Below, one piece after another: positions 44,539-55,714 of a stretch of 64,000 bases of DNA. Below the pieces are notes generated by a model that made no database searches, was not told the DNA's origin, and saw only the letters and a program-made list of their open reading frames with translations. This DNA comes from Tetraselmis striata (taxonomy: Eukaryota > Chlorophyta > Chlorodendrophyceae > Chlorodendrales > Chlorodendraceae). The stretch's first letter is position 1. Each line of letters begins with the position of its first letter. The position numbers and the translations under genes are program-made. Location of the stretch: positions 186,001 to 250,000 of the forward strand of contig VCJN01003596.1 of NCBI GenBank assembly GCA_006384855.1, given 5' to 3'.

Positions 44539-45549
44539 TCAAAGCGTTGCCCTAGTGACCGCAAAGCCTGCCGTCAGCCTGCCATCGAGCATAGAGAGCG
44601 TCCCACCGCAGCACAGCCCGAGGAAATGGTCGATGACGAGAGCATGAGGAAGGGTCACCAGGCCCACGGTCTGAAAGGACGGAAGCTCCAGGGCGGACGC
44701 GAGGGGTGCAGCGACAGTTGTGAAAGCCAATGCGGATGGCGCACACATGTCCATGGTTGCGGCGCAGCCAGCCGGAGTCGCAGGGCCCGTGACCGGTGAG
44801 TGATGATCGATGGCGGGTCGCTCCAAGTGTAGTGACGCGCCTTCAAGGGCATGCTTGCAAAGTGAGGAATGGGCACATGGGCGGAGTGGACCAACTGCAG
44901 ATGGGGCATCGGTGTGGAGAGAGTAGCGACGCCCACGATTTGCGTAATCGATGAGTGGTGAGGCAGATCCACGTAGAGCACATGTGTCGTGTTGACCGCC
45001 ACGCCCAGCCAGGCCAACGCCGCCACTCCGCGCGGCCATGGTGTCAGTTAGGTAACCGCAGTTACCACATCCAGTGTAGGTGGCACACTCAACGCCCTCT
45101 CCGCCAGCACACGGTCCATCCATCACGTCGAGCAGCTCATCGAATCCATCACAGCCAACCGAGATGGAGTAACTGCGCCGTCCTTGCGGGGGCTCAGTAG
45201 GTGAAGGCTCGACGACGGTAGGAGAGGGCGCATTGAATCCGTCGCAGACGGGAAGGGAGAGCGGAAAAGCAGGGGCGTGAGCCATGCAAACGAAACCATC
45301 CCCAGGCAACTCCACGATGGGAGGGACGTTCGCGATAGCACCAGTGGGCAGCCCGCCATGCAACACGGGCGGCTGAGACTTGACAGGGTTCGATCGGGCG
45401 TGCTCCCGCTGGAGTGCGAAGGCCACCGCTGGCAATCCACGCAGGTTTCTACGCCGGTGGGGAATGAAGGAGCATGGAGCCGTTGACGTGCCGCGTTTGC
45501 CAGCAATACGGTGCTGTGTGACGGGCACGACCGCAGCGACTGCACTCAC
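44539..45549 (-). pseudogene. Unassigned 336-codon open frame downstream of a gag relic
   Basis: Directly follows the gag-like frame on the minus strand, offset by a frame change at about 45548. It is Pro/Ala/Cys-rich and reads PTEPPQGRRSYSISVGCDGF, then CGNCGYLTDTMAARSGGVGL and HALVIDHFLGLCCGGTLSML. Its position suggests the start of a retroelement pol (protease region), but no catalytic D-S/T-G is visible in this frame and an alternative frame at 44655-45026 reads comparably well (VLYVDLPHHSSITQIVGVAT). I treat it as a degraded retroelement region of uncertain content. Confidence 0.35.
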
Positions 45550-46315
45550 GGTCGGGGCGGGACTAGGTAGGGAGCGACGCCGACATCGCCACTGGTGGTG
45601 GGTTGACGCACGGGAGCAGGAACACGAGGGAGGTCAACATGCGGTGACAACGACGGACCCCTGGCGGCCTCACGAAGAGCCTTGATCATGGCTTTGCCGC
45701 GAAGCGCTGCGTATTCGCAGTGGATGCCGTCTGCCCGTAGCTCCTCCAAGTCGTCCCGCAGTTTCTCATAGCGCTCGTGGATACCGGGAACAACATAAAG
45801 ATCCATAAAGTCGTCGTCCGTAAGCTTCGCCAAGGTGGTACGCAAGGTACGGCGCGCAGTCTCCATGCGAAAACGGTAAGCGCCTAGGTCTTCATGCGCG
45901 AGTTGACCACGTCGCAGGCTGTCCATTACCGTCTTCACATGCCTATGCTTGTGTTGCTGAAACAGGTTTAGCACCGCTCCCCACGCAGCCGCGCCATCAT
46001 GGTTGTTGATAGCAAGGACATCGTTGTCAAGAGGGGTACAAGAATTGACCTCCGTAGTGGCAAGAGGATTTTGTTGAACGGCTGCCTCCACGCACGCACT
46101 CGAAGAGAAGGTTTTGACGCAGGTAGCCACTGCCCCCGGCAGCGCCTCAGCGAGGCCGTTCTGGCGGCCCATGATGTAAAGGACTTGCGCCATGTGATAA
46201 AATCTTCAATGTTTGCCCGGTCCGCAAGTTTGGGAGCGCGTTGTGGCTCGACACGTTGCATGGTGCTCTCCTCTAGAAGGACAGCGGAGGACGCGCCGGA
46301 GGTCGCCGAGGTCAT
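45546..46315 (-). pseudogene. Retrotransposon gag fragment
   Basis: Starts MTSATSGASSAVLLEESTMQ and continues to ANIEDFITWRKSF, where the frame changes near 46195. The second frame carries AAAWGAVLNLFQQHKHRHVK, VMDSLRRGQLAHEDLGAYRF and DDFMDLYVVPGIHERYEKLR. This helical pattern (aW..L...f, l+.....l..Y, D....Y.v.Gi...Y..l) is that of the gag segment of LTR retrotransposons. One frameshift breaks it. No LTRs were found around it. Confidence 0.5.
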
Positions 46316-46401
46316 GTTCACGTAAAAAAATGGGCTGAAAGGCGTCCGGCTGAAAAGGGTTGATGGCTGAAAGGGCTGAAAGGTTGAAAGGCGTCCTGCC
46401 A

Positions 46402-47228
46402 TTGGCAGTAAATGTGATGACAGGAAGAGGTCGGTGATGATGTTGCAGAATTATATATTTTTAGCGAGCTGAGATGATGACGACCACAAGCTTGTAGAGG
46501 ATGAGCAAGGAGAAAGCCAAAAGCGTTGAGGCCGAGGCAGACACGAAGTGGCAGAAAGTAGGGACGGCGTCTGAAAACGTTGTCGACACGAGGGTGTTGA
46601 AGTAGGTGTCCAAACGAGAGGTAAGGGGGAAGGAAGGCAGGTCGATCAGTTCCGAGCTGTTTTTCAGGTCGGCTCGCTTGTTGGCAAGCAGCTGGAGCGG
46701 CCGAGATGGTGCAAAAAGGTCAAGGAAGTCGGTGGAGTTCACTCGATGCTGGCGAGGAAGTCTACCAAGTGAGAGGGCCCATAGCATGATGAAGGGATGG
46801 CTCAGGAACTGGAAGCAGAGAAGGAAGGAATGATTACAATTCCGGAATTCCGGACTATATGTCAGGGTCGTGCGACTGATGAACGGTCGCACCTCGGTCA
46901 TCCTCGCCCGTACTCTTGCTGGATACGGGTAGTTGGCCGGTATCTCTAGAGTCTCTAAGTGGAACTACTAGAACTGCTAAGCGTTGCCCCCGTATGAGGG
47001 AGGGGAACCGCCAGGTCGCCGAACGGTCACCTGACCTGATGATGATGGTGATTTAACTGTCGGGTGTAGGGTATGGCAAAGCAGGGCTAGCCAGGGTCTG
47101 ATTAGCCAACAGTGAGAGTAGCGTTCATATAATATATATTTTAACGAGTCGGCGACTTAACCCTTAAGACAAGTGAGCTGCGCCCAGCGGACCGCTTGCG
47201 GCCGTCAGATTTGACGCTGGCGGGGTGG
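46402..47228. other. Unassigned stretch between retroelement relics
   Basis: No convincing gene. A minus-strand open frame (46461-46901) has a hydrophobic end but no recognisable family. GGCTGAAAGG-type short repeats lie at 46332-46395. Confidence 0.4.
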
Positions 47229-47250
47229 GGGGCCCGGCGAGCGATTATAC

Positions 47251-47708
47251 ATGATTGATTTCGCGTGCGTGCCCTCCACGACACCCACTTGGGGCAACGA
47301 CCCCCGCTGGTGGACCCCGGAGATCGCGGCGACCGAGGCGGAGCGCAACAAGCAGGCGGCGGACCGGGCGTCTTCCGCCCCGGTGCAGGATGTTCACCGG
47401 TACTACCCTTTTGTGGTTGAGGACCGCGGTTGCCTCGGAAAATCCGCTTTAACGGTGGTCTACATCTTCGCGGTGTTACTTCATGTGCGCAACTTCCTGG
47501 CGGTCCTTCCGCCCCGAATTCATGCTCCCTTCGTGGTCAGTCCGTTCAGGCTTTTCGAAACTTTGTTGCCAGCCAACCCGCTGAGTTCCGCCATCAGCTG
47601 TCGCGCACGCGGCGGGGGTTGTTGCAGCGAGTCTCAGCTTGCGTGCATGGTACCTTGAGCGGCATTCTCTCTCCCGGAGTGCATACGGCCAAGTATGATG
47701 CGCCCTAA
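47251..47708 (+). pseudogene. C-terminal fragment of a LINE polyprotein
   Basis: Reads NDPRWWTPEIAATEAERNKQ, then VHRYYPFVVEDRGCLGKSAL in one frame, and after a frameshift AFRNFVASQPAEFRHQLSRT and RRGLLQRVSACVHGTLSG. The sequence PFVVE..G.LG.sA followed by R.al..LS...RG...l........sG is the tail that follows the reverse transcriptase in many green-algal LINEs. The polymerase itself is absent. The 3' flank contains C-rich and GGTACT repeats. Confidence 0.5.
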
Positions 47709-47939
47709 CCGCCCGTGCTTATTCCGCACGCTCTTCTGGTGCTGCTTCCACCGCGCAATTGTTGTAGTGGACGTTTTTTATTGCCTTTTAGGGTGCTTTC
47801 CTGACCGTCTTTTGCAGCTAGCTCATGTAATTATCCAGCGAAGCGTCGATTTTTCGGCGGTGAGCTTTATAGCCGTACGGGTATACGTATAGTGCAGCGG
47901 GTCTGGCCTATAGGTGCATGACTAAAGCGCTTATCTACT

Positions 47940-48260
47940 GGCATGCACTACTAAGTACTATAATCCACCCACCCGCCCGCCCACCCACCCACCCACGGTC
48001 CTTAATTACACAGCCGTCGGATTACGATCTCACGGTTGGGAGGTACCGGTACTGGTACTCGCTACTCGGTGCAGATACTGCTGGTACTGGTGTGAACTAC
48101 AAAAAGGGCAGTTCCCCAGATTTGTTGGTACTGGTATTGGTACTCGCTACTCGCTGCCGGTAATGGAAAAAAAACTATGGTACTTCAAAGCGCTGGCAAT
48201 GCAAACGCTCGGTGCTGGTACTTCAAAGCGCTGGCAATGCAATTCATGGAACTGTGGGCC
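47940..48260. repeat. Simple repeats: CCCA/CCCG tract and GGTACT words
   Basis: 47967-47998 is a CCCGCCCACCCA-type tract. 48040-48150 has repeated GGTACT/GGTACTGG, and a 32-bp direct repeat (GGTACTTCAAAGCGCTGGCA...) lies at about 48179 and 48218. The word AAAGGGCAGTTCCCCAGA near 48102 recurs at about 17684. Confidence 0.7.
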
Positions 48261-48299
48261 AGTGATATAGAGCCCGTTCTTTTAGAATTTTCTGAAAAA

Positions 48300-49050
48300 C
48301 AACACCCACTCTCACCGCAGCCACCCCCACCATGCCCCTGAAACTGATTGGTGGGGTTCTGTCAGTAAGCGTCAGCATCGACGACGTGCGTCAGTTCAAG
48401 CCGTCGTGGAGGAAAGTGACGGAGTTCGGCTCGACAGCGACATGTTCGGAGGGTATGTTGACTGTGTGACAATTCTACGGTACATAAGGCCATTCCGATA
48501 AAATGACATGGTTTATGTCACACCCCCTCTCCAATCATTTATTGAGCCCCCCCTCCGGTTTGTTCGCAATGATTTTCTAGTACTTGATGTACTGCGGCAT
48601 ACTATGTAATTCATTGTGACATGTGGCATGCACTTCCAACAACAACGCGATGCACCATGCCTCTCCCCATCCCAACTGACTATGGTAAGCCACTAACATG
48701 CGGAGGGGTGGGGGAAAATTTGAGAGAACAAACGTTGAGTAGTGCTCTCGCGACCCAGCGGAGGGCACCTGGCGGTGCTACGAGCTTGGTGCGGCTGTTG
48801 TACTGCTGTTTTGGGATAATAACTCTGTTGAGAGTTGTCCCGGAAACGCATGAGCGGTCTTGCGGTGCGCTGCGGTGGCGGTTCCATCATTCCGTGTAAT
48901 GAATTCTTGATGCCGCATCAAATTCAGTGTGCAACACGCATCGCCGCTTGTTGCCGTCGAGCTGTTGCCCCGCCACTATTAACCCTTTGCACATGCCGAC
49001 AGCATACCCACTGGGTGATGTCCCGGCGACGCAGCGGTCGTGCGGGGCTC
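48300..49050. other. Unassigned stretch
   Basis: No gene recognised. The last 200 bp weakly resemble the tandem units that follow (words such as GCATGAGCGGTCTTGCGGTG). Confidence 0.4.
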
Positions 49051-49915
49051 GGCGGCGACGGTTTCAGCACTGGTTTCGGAGCATTTTTTGGAGCTGCATT
49101 GTTCCCGGCGAGCATTCCCTTAGCCCCCCCCCCTCCCCCAAACTGATTGTATGTGCTGATATGCAGTCATATATATAGTCTAGCGATCTCCAGAGCGAGA
49201 ACATATTATGCGCACTTTTGGGTTGGTGGTATACATGCATTGCCATATTCTGCGGTACATAACACCGCGGTGTACGCTACGGAGCGGCAGCAAATATATA
49301 CTCGGATAGTAATCGCCACGTTTCGAGCTGCAAATCATACCATGTGCAGGCTATATATAGTCCTTTGTGCCACCGTGATTTGAGCTGGAATAGCCACCAT
49401 ATTGGGCAGCATCCGGGCGTTGCGGTGACGGTTTCAGCACTGGTTTCGGAGCATTTTTTGGACCTGCGTTGTGCTCGGCGAGCATTCCGTGTGTGGGGGG
49501 CCCTAGCTGCCCCTTAAACTGTTTGTATGTGCTGATATGTAGTCATATATATATAGTATAGCGATCCCCCGCGCGAGAACAGATTCTGCGCACTTATTTG
49601 GGTTGGTGGTGTACATGCACTGCCATATTGTGCGGTACATAACACTGCGGTGTACGCTACGGAGCGGCAGCAAATGTATACTCGGATAGCAATCGCCACG
49701 TTTCGAGCTGCAAATCATACCACGTGATGGCTATATATAGTCCACTATACCACCATGATTTGAGCTGGAATAGCCACCATACTGGGCAGCATCCGGGCGT
49801 TGCGGCGACAGTTTCATCACTGGTTTCGGAGCATTTTTGGACCTGCGTTGTTCCCGGCGAGCATTCCGTGTGTGGCGGCCCTAGCTCCCCCCCAAACATC
49901 TTGTATGCTGTGCTG
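49051..49915. repeat. Tandem repeat, period 370-380 bp, 2.3 copies
   Basis: GTTTCAGCACTGGTTTCGGA occurs at 49061 and 49431 and, with one change, at 49811. The shared unit continues through GGGTTGGTGGT and GTGTACGCTACGGAGCGGCA to ATTTGAGCTGGAATAGCCAC. Open frames recur at equivalent places on both strands without family signatures. Confidence 0.9.
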
Positions 49916-50575
49916 ATGTGCAGCATGCGCACCTCGCGCTGTACCCGTGCAGCTCACATGAGAATAACAAAAAGAACGGCGGGGTATGGGCGCATATGCG
50001 GACCCCCCCCCCCCCTCCCCCCCCCTCCCCCCCGACGACTGTCTGGAATGGCTCTTCGGCGGCAAGTATGAAATGGGCAAGCACGCAGACGAGCCGGATC
50101 CCGCTAAAGCTGCGAATAGACTACACAAGCTGCTCCGCGGCAACGGCAGGTGGACGACGAAGGGCAGGTCGCCCATCATGTTCGCTTATCCCAGCGCCCT
50201 CGAAACTGCGATGTCGGCATACCATATATATCGTACATATATCTTGAGAATATCTCCTCACATCCCCCCCCCCCCCCCCCTGAAAGGTAGGTGTATGGTT
50301 GGCATTGTTAGATGACCATGGTGTGATATGACGAACCCCAGGTCGGGGTGGGTCATATCATGGTATTCGTGATCTGGCATTGTAAGTCATATCATATCGT
50401 TGGTAAATAATGTGTGGCATCATCTGCGAGCCGTCCAACACCGGGAATCGATCTGTGGACTCCGCGCGTTATTGCAAGGTGGTAGCTTTTGACAGCCACC
50501 GGTATCAAAAGCGCGGAGGATCCGTGGATAACACACGAGAGTGTATCGTATGTATATAATATATGTATATATAAT
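49916..50575. other. C-rich stretch and unassigned sequence
   Basis: 50005-50033 is an almost pure C tract with two T interruptions; 50264-50280 is C17. No gene is recognised. Confidence 0.5.
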
Positions 50576-50577
50576 AA

Positions 50578-50579
<2 letters not shown>

Positions 50580-50621
<42 letters not shown>
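50580..50621 (+). repeat. (TG)n microsatellite, 21 repeats
   Basis: Uninterrupted TG dinucleotides preceded by AT-rich sequence. Confidence 0.95.
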
Positions 50622-50622
<1 letters not shown>

Positions 50623-50640
50623 GATATTCTCATACTCTTG

Positions 50641-50813
50641 ACAGGGTTCAAATCTTGCGAGCACGGAGGTGCGCGCACCGTTGCGATGTTTGGAGCTGCG
50701 GCCCGAGCGTTTATTTAAGCGGCGCTCTTTGTACGCGCTCCAGCCCGTCCGCAGGTTCGATTCGTCGTCGGCACATTTCCTCGTATAGTGACGCGGGCCC
50801 GCCGCACGCAAAC
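50641..50813 (+). repeat. tRNA-like repeat (SINE candidate), copy 1
   Basis: Contains GCTGCGGCCCGAGCG ... TTTAAGCG (A-box-like) and CCGCAGGTTCGATTCG (B-box-like) about 55 bp later. The same arrangement at 52915-53040 shares CGCAGGTTCGATTCG, CGGCACATTT and GGCGGGCCCGCCGC after it. Stems do not close into a functional tRNA. An upstream block (GGGTTCAAATCT ... GCACGGAGGTG) recurs near 51251. Confidence 0.45.
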
Positions 50814-51214
50814 TGTGACAATTATACGAGTACGATATACTACGAGTTAGTACCTGTGTGTAATAGTACAATGTGTACCTGAGACTACGAATATATGTAC
50901 TGTATAATGCTGCCGTGTGGTAAGCGTTGTGTTCAACAATTGTTCTATGCTGAAAAACACTGTAGCCTCTCGCCTCTCCGAAACCAGTGCGGCAGTCTCA
51001 ACAGGAAAGAGACTGCAAGGACAAACAAAGGTGGTGTGCAGTGGTGGTGCAGAGGCGAGAGGCTACAGTGTTTTTCAGCATAGAACAATTGTTGAACACA
51101 ACGCTTACCACACGGCAGCATTATACAGTACATATACTCGTAGTCTCAGGTACACATTGTACTAGTACACACAGGTACTAACTTGTAGTATATCGTACTC
51201 GTATAATTGTCACA
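50814..51214. repeat. Foldback element, two 164-bp inverted arms
   Basis: 50814-50977 and 51051-51214 are inverted copies with three mismatches and no indels, around a 73-bp centre. The centre contains a smaller hairpin (GCAGTCTC ... GAGACTGC). The transcript would form a very long near-perfect hairpin. The centre and arms have no coding signature; identical open frames on the two strands simply reflect the palindrome. It could be a foldback or MITE-type transposon, or a source of small RNAs. Confidence 0.9.
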
Positions 51215-51639
51215 AAACCACGGCGCGTGGATATTGTGGGATTGCCATATGGGTTCAAATCTGGGAAGCACGGAGGTGTGCACGCCACTGTGATGATGTG
51301 CGGGGTTTTTTGCCATGCCAACTTTGTTAATTTTTTGCCCTATGCGAAAAGGCGCCGTCTTCATAGAGCGTGAACGGTTGCTCGCCAAAGAGCCGCGCAC
51401 ATTCAGGAACGAATAGATTCTCAATAACATTGCAGTATTCTTATTTCGCACCCACACCTTCTGTCTTGCATTCCTTGCGCGCTGTGGTTTCCGTGACTGC
51501 ATACAAGCTAGACACGCCATTTGAATGCCAACGCATTGTACATGTTTGCTTGGTTTGGATGCTTGACTACCTCTTGCTTCACTGATGGTTTGCCGCGGCG
51601 TTGCCACCCGCTCCGTCTCCCCGAGTGCTTTTGCTGCCG

Positions 51640-52103
51640 AAATGTCTTAGAATATGAGAATACCCAGTTTTATCTATATGTCTGACTTTTTGTTCTTTTT
51701 TTCCCCATACCACTCGTTGCTGCTCGTGACTCTTAGTGCGTCGTCCCCTCTTATCCATTGACTTGAACTGCAACCCCTCCGCCGCCCTCGCTTCAAAGCG
51801 CGGCAAACATTGCTCATCCTGACCGTCTTTGCCGTATGGCCACGCGCCCTCAGCCAGCAAGCAATAGTGGCGCCCCCTAGGCCTCCTTTCCCTCGGCCAT
51901 TCGCCTCGCCGCCGAAGCAGCCTTGTTGCTGACGACGCGCGTCTCCCTTGCCGAGCGCGGTTTCCAAAGCCTTCTCCCGTTTCAGCGCGCCGAGCCCACC
52001 GGCGGATGGAGTTCTCGCTGCGGCCCATCGCCCTCGATGTTTCGGCAATGTTTCCGCCATTCTTCCGGAGCTTTATTGGCGCAGCCTCTCTATCCTTAAG
52101 CAT
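51640..52103 (-). pseudogene. Tc1/mariner- or IS630-like transposase N-terminus, broken
   Basis: The N-terminal helix-turn-helix reads KLRKNGGNIAETSRAMGRSE and NSIRRWARRAETGEGFGN, as in Tc1/mariner transposases. In other frames the trail continues LLARGHTAKTV-type sequence (RARGHTAKTVRMSNVCRALK) and MDKRGRRTKSHEQQRVVWGK. The catalytic DDE part is not found. Two frame changes make it a relic. Confidence 0.5.
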
Positions 52104-52914
52104 GGTGCTTGTTGCCGTGATCGTGCGAGTTGCGTCGACAATTCTAGACGAGCGTGTCGGGTGAGTTTTTGCTGAGGGGCAGGGCGGCCGACAGAGAAAA
52201 GTGTCGGTTTTGTGCCGCTGCGGGAGCCTGATGACCTAGGACGAAGCCCGATGGGCGTGCATATGCATCGGAATTTCCGAGAGTGTCCGCAAAAAAAATC
52301 GGCGTGTTTAGTAAAATACATATCTTGATTCATGGATAAGTCAGTATATACTACGTTATACACTTGGCCCCACGGATGCAGTAGTGATAATAGATACTGC
52401 AAACCACAACCAATCGATCACATACAAAATCAATAAGGCGCACACCATCGGGACTCGGGAGCAAGTGCACATGGAAATGCCGCCAAGTAGAGGTATCCAA
52501 AAAGGAAAATGAAAGTAGTGCCAACAGTAGTATTTTTACTTCCCACATAAGTCTAGGATTTCGGGCGCCCCTCTTACAATGTACAATATGTAAATGCGCT
52601 AATAGAAAGCGCAATTTTATGACGCGCCATCGATCGGCTTCATAACCCGCACTTGAATTGATTGATAAATAACTTCGCGGCCGCTATAGCAGGCGCTCAC
52701 GCAAGGGGTGAACATACCAAATACATCCTTGTAGCACGATGTATGTCATGCAAGTGGCGCGAACACAAAGTCTAAAGTTGGCCAAATTGCGTAACACCCC
52801 ATCCCACTACATGAGTCAAAAGTAATGAACGGGTTTTTAACAGCTGAATAACTTCGAATCGGTGCCCCATGCAATACAGCGAGCCGTTCGGTACCGGGTA
52901 TATGTAACAAAACA
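52104..52914. other. Unassigned stretch
   Basis: No gene, repeat or RNA recognised; only short overlapping open frames. Confidence 0.4.
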
Positions 52915-53040
52915 AAGCGAGATTGCATATTTCGGGCTGCGGCCTGAAAGTTTAAGCGACTCTCTTTGTACGCGCGCACACCCGTACGCAGGTTCGATTC
53001 GCTGTCGGCACATTTACTCATAGCGAGGCGGGCCCGCCGC
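52915..53040 (+). repeat. tRNA-like repeat (SINE candidate), copy 2
   Basis: Shares with 50690-50810 the block GGGCTGCGGCCTGAAAG ... TTTAAGCG, TCTTTGTACGCG, CGCAGGTTCGATTCG and CGGCACATTT, then GGCGGGCCCGCCGCGCG. Too degenerate to be a working tRNA gene. Confidence 0.45.
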
Positions 53041-53546
53041 GCGCGGACCACGGTGCGCGGACTTAGCGGGCGCGGGTGCGGGTGCGATTAAGTACCGCGC
53101 ACACAGTTTACAGCCACACTATGACTTTATGTACTGCGCGCTTATTTTCGGTTTTTGCGCATTTCATTGATGACCGGCAATTTCCGTTTTTCCGGCGCGC
53201 ACTAGCCGGCAGGTATCGCTGAGTTTTGAAGCGCATAGGCCAAGCGTGGAGATGGGCTCGCGACACAAGATAGCCGCAACATCACGCCGCAGGTTCTCAG
53301 AGTAGGAAATCGAAATACCCTAGATAACCCTCGATGCACACCGCGTACATGATTGCGATGTAACGTATTTACATCTGGCAAGATGAGCATTTCACCAATG
53401 CTAGATGTAAATGCGTATACGGCTACCCTACGCCATCCGCAGTTATTGTGCGACTACTAGGGCCGGCTAGCTCGAGGGAAATGAGGATATCTGCCCACAG
53501 GGCAGCAATCGGTTTGGCGACATGTGGCGTGCAAGATGAGCACGGA
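53041..53546. other. Unassigned stretch before copia element A
   Basis: No gene or repeat family recognised. Confidence 0.4.
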
Positions 53547-53551
53547 TTAAG

Positions 53552-55228
53552 TATTAAAGTGCGGTAGTACCCGCACAACGACAACATGGTACTCGTATCC
53601 TAAGCGCCCGCCACGCGCGCGCGCCGCCATATAGCGGCGCGGGTGCTGCGGCGGGCAGCACACTTCCTTAAACCTCACCACGTTCTGCAACCTCTCCCAC
53701 TCGGTTGACCCCTCGCCAGGGGCCCACGCCCGTGCCCCGCACCGGGCTATAAGAAATTATGATGCCCTCCTAGCCGCACAACGTCGCTTCCCGTTGTGTG
53801 CTCCTTCTCGTCGCGCCGCGCCCGCCTGCACGGCGCGCCCTCCCGGCTATGTCGCCCGGTTTCTCCGTGAGCGTCCATATGTCCGACCCCACGCCTCCCC
53901 CGCCGCCGCCTGGCACCGGCGGATCCCCCAACTAGTGTCCCGCACTCGGCCAATTCTTTGGCCCCCTATCCCCTGCCTCATGGGGACAATTCAGCTGTGC
54001 AGCGGCGCAACACGCCGTGAAAATTCAGCAAGCTGCCTCAGTCGAGCTGATGTCTTAGCTGCCTGCGCTGATGCGGGACATCGCGCACGATGCGATGATG
54101 CCACGGCCGCCACCCGCGCGGTTCTGCAGGCACTGGACCAGCTCCGGCTCGCTCTCAAGCACGAATATGCCACCTCTACGCCCGCCGCTACGCCGCCGCC
54201 GCGGCCACCCGCGCAGCCGCAGCCCGTGCCTCCGCCGCCGCCGCCGCCGCCCGCGCAGCCGGAGCCCGTACCTGCCGCCGCCACCCCAGCGCCCGCCGCT
54301 ATCTCGCTCGCCCATTCTCCACCACCTGTCTCTTTGTGATGTGCCCCGCTGCCCTTGGCATTATATACCGGGCTTCGGGCGGCACACCACCGCCGGCATC
54401 TCCTCCAACTCTCCCTCAGCTGGCTCGCCATGCTATGCCCCCTGGCACACCACCGCCGGCATCACCGCCAGCTCTCCGTTATCTGGCTCGTCAAGTTGTG
54501 CCCCCTGGCACACCACCACCGGCGTAACCGCTAGCTCTCCGTCGACTGGCTCGTCATGTTGTGCCCCCTGACACGCCAGCGCCGGCATCTTCGCCAGCGC
54601 CATCGCCGCCGACAAGGCCCGGCTCTTCCGAGAGGACCATGAATCCTCGGCTCAGTCAACTCCTCACGATGCGCACCCAACCGAACCTCGCTTTTGACGA
54701 TACCCGCGTGCTCAGAAGATTTTATCCACCTCATGCAGCTCAAGCGGTGCTCCGCTATCTCAAAGGCACCCCTAGCCTGAGCATCACCTACGGGGCCACT
54801 GAACCGGGGGGGGGGGGGGGGGGGGTCTCGCCTCAAAGTCAACTCCGACTCCGACTGGGCACCTGACACGAGCAACCGTCGTTCTCAGTCCGGTGACATC
54901 ATCATGCGCAATGGTGGCGCCATTTGGATGGGCTCACCAAAGCCATGCCAGAACCTACTCACACCCTGTTGTTTAGACAATGCGTGGGCACTAAGTAAAC
55001 TGTATGACCGGCCTATGCTTGAGAGGGGCTATTGCTGTAGTACGGTAGTACCCGCACAACGACAGCATGGTACTCGTATCCTAGGCGCCCGCCAGGCGCG
55101 CGCGCCGCCATATAGCGGTGCGGGTGTTGCGGGGGGGCAGCACACTTCCTTTAACTTTCTCCAGCCCCTCCCACTCGGCTGCCCCTCGTCAGGGGCCCAC
55201 GCCTGTGCCCCGCACACGGGCTACAAGA
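53552..55228 (+). mobile_element. Non-autonomous Ty1/copia element A
   Basis: LTR-like ends at about 53552-53754 and 55030-55228 are similar to each other and to those of element B, in opposite orientation. A 5-bp target duplication TTAAG flanks it (53547-53551 and 55229-55233). Inside are a degraded Pro-rich gag-like region ([20 protein letters not shown]-type, 54170-54340) and the 3' end of copia pol: AVLRYLKGTPSLSITYGATE near 54747 and, after a G20 tract, SDSDWAPDTSNRRSQSGD, the RNase H end. Everything between is missing. A polypurine stretch (GAGAGGGGC) precedes the right LTR. Confidence 0.75.
54806..54825 (+). repeat. G20 homopolymer in copia element A
   Basis: Twenty G interrupt the RNase H coding sequence after TEP. 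Element B has eight G at the same place (read from the minus strand, 55747-55754). Confidence 0.95.
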
Positions 55229-55349
55229 TTAAGATCCACCCGTTCATTAATTTTGACACATGTAGTATCATACAGCGTAACACAGCGGATGTAACGCGCC
55301 TACTCCGGTACAGGTACGCTGTACGGTGGTTAATGCCGGAATCGTCACG

Positions 55350-55543
55350 TCTTATAGCCCTGGTGCAGGGCACGGGCGTAGGCCCCTGACGAGGGGCAGC
55401 CGAGTGGGAGGGGCAGGAGGATGCGGTGAGGTTAAAGGAAGTGTGTGGCGCCTGCAGCGCCCGCGCCGCCATGTAGCGGCGCGCGCGCCTGGCGGGCGCC
55501 CAGGATACTGCTATCGCTGCGCTAGTACTACTGTACTATAACA
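55350..55543 (-). repeat. 3' LTR of copia element B
   Basis: 194 bp, starting TGTTATAG and ending CTATAAGA on the minus strand. Identical to 56868-57061. Confidence 0.9.
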
Positions 55544-55714
55544 GCCCCTCTCAAGCATAGGCCGGTCATACAGTTGACTAGTGCCCATGCTTGTCTAAGC
55601 AGCAGGGTGTGAGTAGGTTCTGGCAGGGCTTTGATGAGCCCATCCAATGGCGGCACCATTGAGCATGCTGATAGCACCGGACTGAGAGCGCCGCCGGTTG
55701 CTGGTGTCAGTTGC

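Noticed and set aside
50409-50520. A functional tRNA gene
   Set aside because: A B-box-like word is present on the minus strand, but T and acceptor stems do not pair.
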